This document shows, in pieces, positions 62,225 to 64,000 of a stretch of DNA of 64,000 nucleotides (position 1 is the first letter of the stretch; each line of letters begins with the position of its first letter). The position numbers were made by a program, and so were the translations under genes. Source of the stretch: Enterocloster asparagiformis (GTDB lineage Bacteria > Bacillota > Clostridia > Lachnospirales > Lachnospiraceae); NCBI GenBank assembly GCA_018380885.1, contig JAGZSY010000023.1, forward strand, positions 14,698 through 78,697, in the 5' to 3' direction. Below the pieces are notes generated by a model. It was not told where the DNA came from. It saw only the letters and a list, made by a program, of their open reading frames with translations, and did not search any database.

Positions 62225-63895
62225 GTGGTATGCAAACGGTCCTCCGAAGTCGTCGAACGACTCGGGACGGATCAGGAAATCATTGACAAATATCACTGCT
62301 CTGATGCTGCCGCTTGGGCAAAGCAGCATCTGGATGAACTGAACAAAAACGAGGCAGAAAAACAGAAAAAGGTCCTGGTCCCTTTGCGTACCGATACGCT
62401 GATTCCTCTCGACCGGCAGAACTCGTTCAACGTTGGCTACCTCTTTCTACAGAAGATCTATTATGACCTTCAGCTGCCCGGAATCTGCCGAAAAATCGCT
62501 AAGACGCATTCCTTTTCCTATAACCTTGATTCCATCCTCTCCCGCCTTGTATATGAGCGGATTCTCTGCCCCTCCTCAAAACGCTCCTGTTATGAACAGT
62601 CGGCAGACCTTCTTGAGGCGCCTGATTTTGAACTGCATCAGATTTACCGCGCGCTCTCCGTCATTGCACAGGAATCGGATTCCATCCAAGTGGATCTTTA
62701 TGAAGCCAGCAAGAAGCTGGTCAGCCGGCAGACCGGGATCCTTTACTATGACTGCACAAACTACTTTTTTGAAACGGAATGCCCCGAAGGCCTGAAACAA
62801 TACGGACCAAGCAAAGAGCACCGTCCAAGCCCAATCGTGGAGATGGGGCTTTTCATGGACAGAAGCGGAATCCCCCTCGCATTCTGTCTCTATCCAGGTA
62901 ATACCAATGAGCAGACCACACTGATTCCGTTGGAGGAACGGATCATGAAGGATTTTTCCCTCTCTCGTTTTATTGTCTGCACGGATGCCGGTCTCTCTTC
63001 TGAGGTCAACCGGAAGTTCAACAACTTTGGCGGACGTTGTTTCATTACAACACAGCCGATTAAAAAGCTGAAAAAGGAACAGCGCGAATGGTGCCTTGAC
63101 CCAATGGGATGGCAGCTAAAAGGCAGTTCGCAGCTCTATGACATTCGTGAACTGGAGGACACCGCGGAGAACCGGAACAAGCTGTTTTACAAACAGCTGT
63201 ATGTCGAGGGAAGTGACGGGAAACGGGACATTGACTTTGATCAAACGCTGATCGTGACGTATTCTCTGAAATACCGGAATTATCAGCGTCAGATACGCAG
63301 TCAGCAGCTGACAAGAGCGCTGAAAGCAGTGGAACACGATCCAAAGGGGATTGACCGGCGCAATCCGAATGACTACCGGCGCCTGATAAAGAAAACTGCC
63401 CTTACTGATGATGGGGAATGCGCTTCACAAAAGGTCTATGAGATTGACCTGCATGCAGTTCAGAATGAAGAGGCATACGATGGTTTCTATGCAGTGTATA
63501 CAAACCTGGATGACGACCCCTGGGAGATCGCAGCTGTCAACCACAGCCGCTGGGAGATAGAAGAAACCTTTCGCATCATGAAAACAGAATTTGAAGCCCG
63601 GCCCGTATATCTAAAGCGAGACGACCGGATTCGGGCACACTTTACCACATGTTTTATAGCGCTGTTAATCTATCGGATTCTGGAGCGCAAGCTTGATCAT
63701 CAATTTACCTGCGAAGAGCTCATCGGCACCTTAAAGAAGATGAGAGTGACCGATATCGGAGCAGAGGGATATATCCCTTCGTATACAAGAACGAGGCTGA
63801 CCGATGCGTTACATGACTATGCCGGCTTCCGTACAGACTATGAACTAATCCCGAAAAGAATGATGAAAGGGATATGCAGACGTTCAAAAGAGTAG
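62225..63895 (+). CDS. IS1634/IS4-group DDE transposase
   Basis: 556 residues from a GTG start; an in-frame stop precedes it and no good ribosome site is seen, so the N-terminus may be slightly short or its start misplaced. Transposase landmarks: ILYYDCTNYFFE (first Asp), GLFMDRSGIPLAFCLYPGN, IVCTDAGLSS (second Asp), and HSRWEIEETFRIMKTEFEARPVYLKRDDRIRAH with the Y-(2)-R-(3)-E-(6)-K-like block containing the catalytic Glu (given here as WEIEETFRIMK and ARPVYLKRDDRI). It catalyses cut-and-paste movement. Apparently intact through the C-terminus. Confidence 0.93.
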   Translation: MVCKRSSEVVERLGTDQEIIDKYHCSDAAAWAKQHLDELNKNEAEKQKKVLVPLRTDTLIPLDRQNSFNVGYLFLQKIYYDLQLPGICRKIAKTHSFSYNLDSILSRLVYERILCPSSKRSCYEQSADLLEAPDFELHQIYRALSVIAQESDSIQVDLYEASKKLVSRQTGILYYDCTNYFFETECPEGLKQYGPSKEHRPSPIVEMGLFMDRSGIPLAFCLYPGNTNEQTTLIPLEERIMKDFSLSRFIVCTDAGLSSEVNRKFNNFGGRCFITTQPIKKLKKEQREWCLDPMGWQLKGSSQLYDIRELEDTAENRNKLFYKQLYVEGSDGKRDIDFDQTLIVTYSLKYRNYQRQIRSQQLTRALKAVEHDPKGIDRRNPNDYRRLIKKTALTDDGECASQKVYEIDLHAVQNEEAYDGFYAVYTNLDDDPWEIAAVNHSRWEIEETFRIMKTEFEARPVYLKRDDRIRAHFTTCFIALLIYRILERKLDHQFTCEELIGTLKKMRVTDIGAEGYIPSYTRTRLTDALHDYAGFRTDYELIPKRMMKGICRRSKE

Positions 63896-63923
63896 GATTC
63901 TATTACGCCCTTATTTTTAAATG

Positions 63924-63969
63924 AAAACTCCCCAGAAATGGCCTATATACGTCATTTCTGAGGAGTTTT
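63924..63969 (+). terminator. Right-end terminator of the IS
   Basis: AAAACTCC and CAGAAATG pair with their complements with a single C-A mismatch between the blocks, followed by T5. Confidence 0.8.
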
Positions 63970-64000
63970 TACTTCTTCAACTGTCAAACTCGGGATTATA

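Larger units (their letters stand above)
62136..63991 (+). mobile_element. IS1634-like insertion sequence
   Basis: A transposase gene flanked by 10-bp terminal inverted repeats, GAGTTTGACA at 62136-62145 and its complement at 63982-63991, giving an element of about 1.86 kb. Terminators lie inside both ends (62159-62183 and 63924-63969), which shield the transposase from outside transcription. Only nine bases follow the right end, so a target duplication cannot be confirmed; the visible flanks do not match. Confidence 0.65.

Overview
The window reads as chromosome from a high-GC, spore-forming, anaerobic Firmicute, most likely of the Lachnospiraceae (Clostridium cluster XIVa). The reasons are the sporulation genes yabP, yabQ and spoIIE set between mazG and ftsH in the order known from Bacillus and Clostridia, a V-type ATPase operon, lipoprotein signals and strong AGGAGG ribosome binding sites. 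Almost every gene between 1 kb and 60 kb is on the minus strand, so that part is best read from right to left.

Layout. 1-1 kb: 3' end of a spermidine/putrescine-binding protein gene (plus strand). 1.1-4.9 kb: a GH13 amylase-type glycosidase with its own promoter, translationally coupled to a DUF6273-type lipoprotein. 5.2-32.6 kb: one tightly packed 20-gene series. It starts with type IV secretion genes (VirD4 coupling ATPase, two VirB6-like membrane proteins, VirB4 ATPase, pilin-like VirB2, two Ig-like anchored proteins, lipoproteins), passes a protein with a PI4-kinase-like signature, and runs without a visible break into a signalling set: a cNMP-binding PP2C phosphatase fused to a GHKL ATPase, a STAS protein, CPBP protease, NHL protein, CvpA-like protein, CHASE2 nucleotide cyclase, FecR protein and MBL hydrolase. 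No relaxase or integrase is present. 32.7-41.5 kb: two paralogous 637-aa GHKL sensor kinases, a LytTR regulator, an OmpR-type regulator, and a large repeat-rich secreted protein whose signal peptide is in a different frame from its body. At 41.6-41.9 kb lies a decayed copy of the amylase N-terminus, so the 36-kb block sits between an intact amylase gene and a remnant of a related one in the same orientation.

42.3-50.1 kb is the conserved housekeeping and sporulation cluster (read right to left: mazG, HU, S4 protein, yabP, yabQ, divIC, spoIIE, tilS, hpt, ftsH). Two of its sporulation genes, yabP and spoIIE, have ribosome binding sites inside inverted repeats. 50.1-58.7 kb is a nine-gene V-type ATPase operon (order H-C-I-K-F-E-A-B-D). 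59-59.9 kb encodes a HEPN-like/SH3 membrane protein. The plus strand from 60.1 kb carries trmB, a 49-aa protein, thioredoxin, tRNA-Lys(CTT), a regulator fragment, a 31-aa membrane peptide and an IS1634-like element reaching the window end.

The most interesting proposal is the 5-33 kb unit: a relaxase-free type IV secretion locus in apparently one transcription unit with a possible kinase effector and a cyclic-nucleotide-to-phosphatase-to-STAS relay. The gene content is seen directly. The single transcript, the effector role and the relay are inferences.
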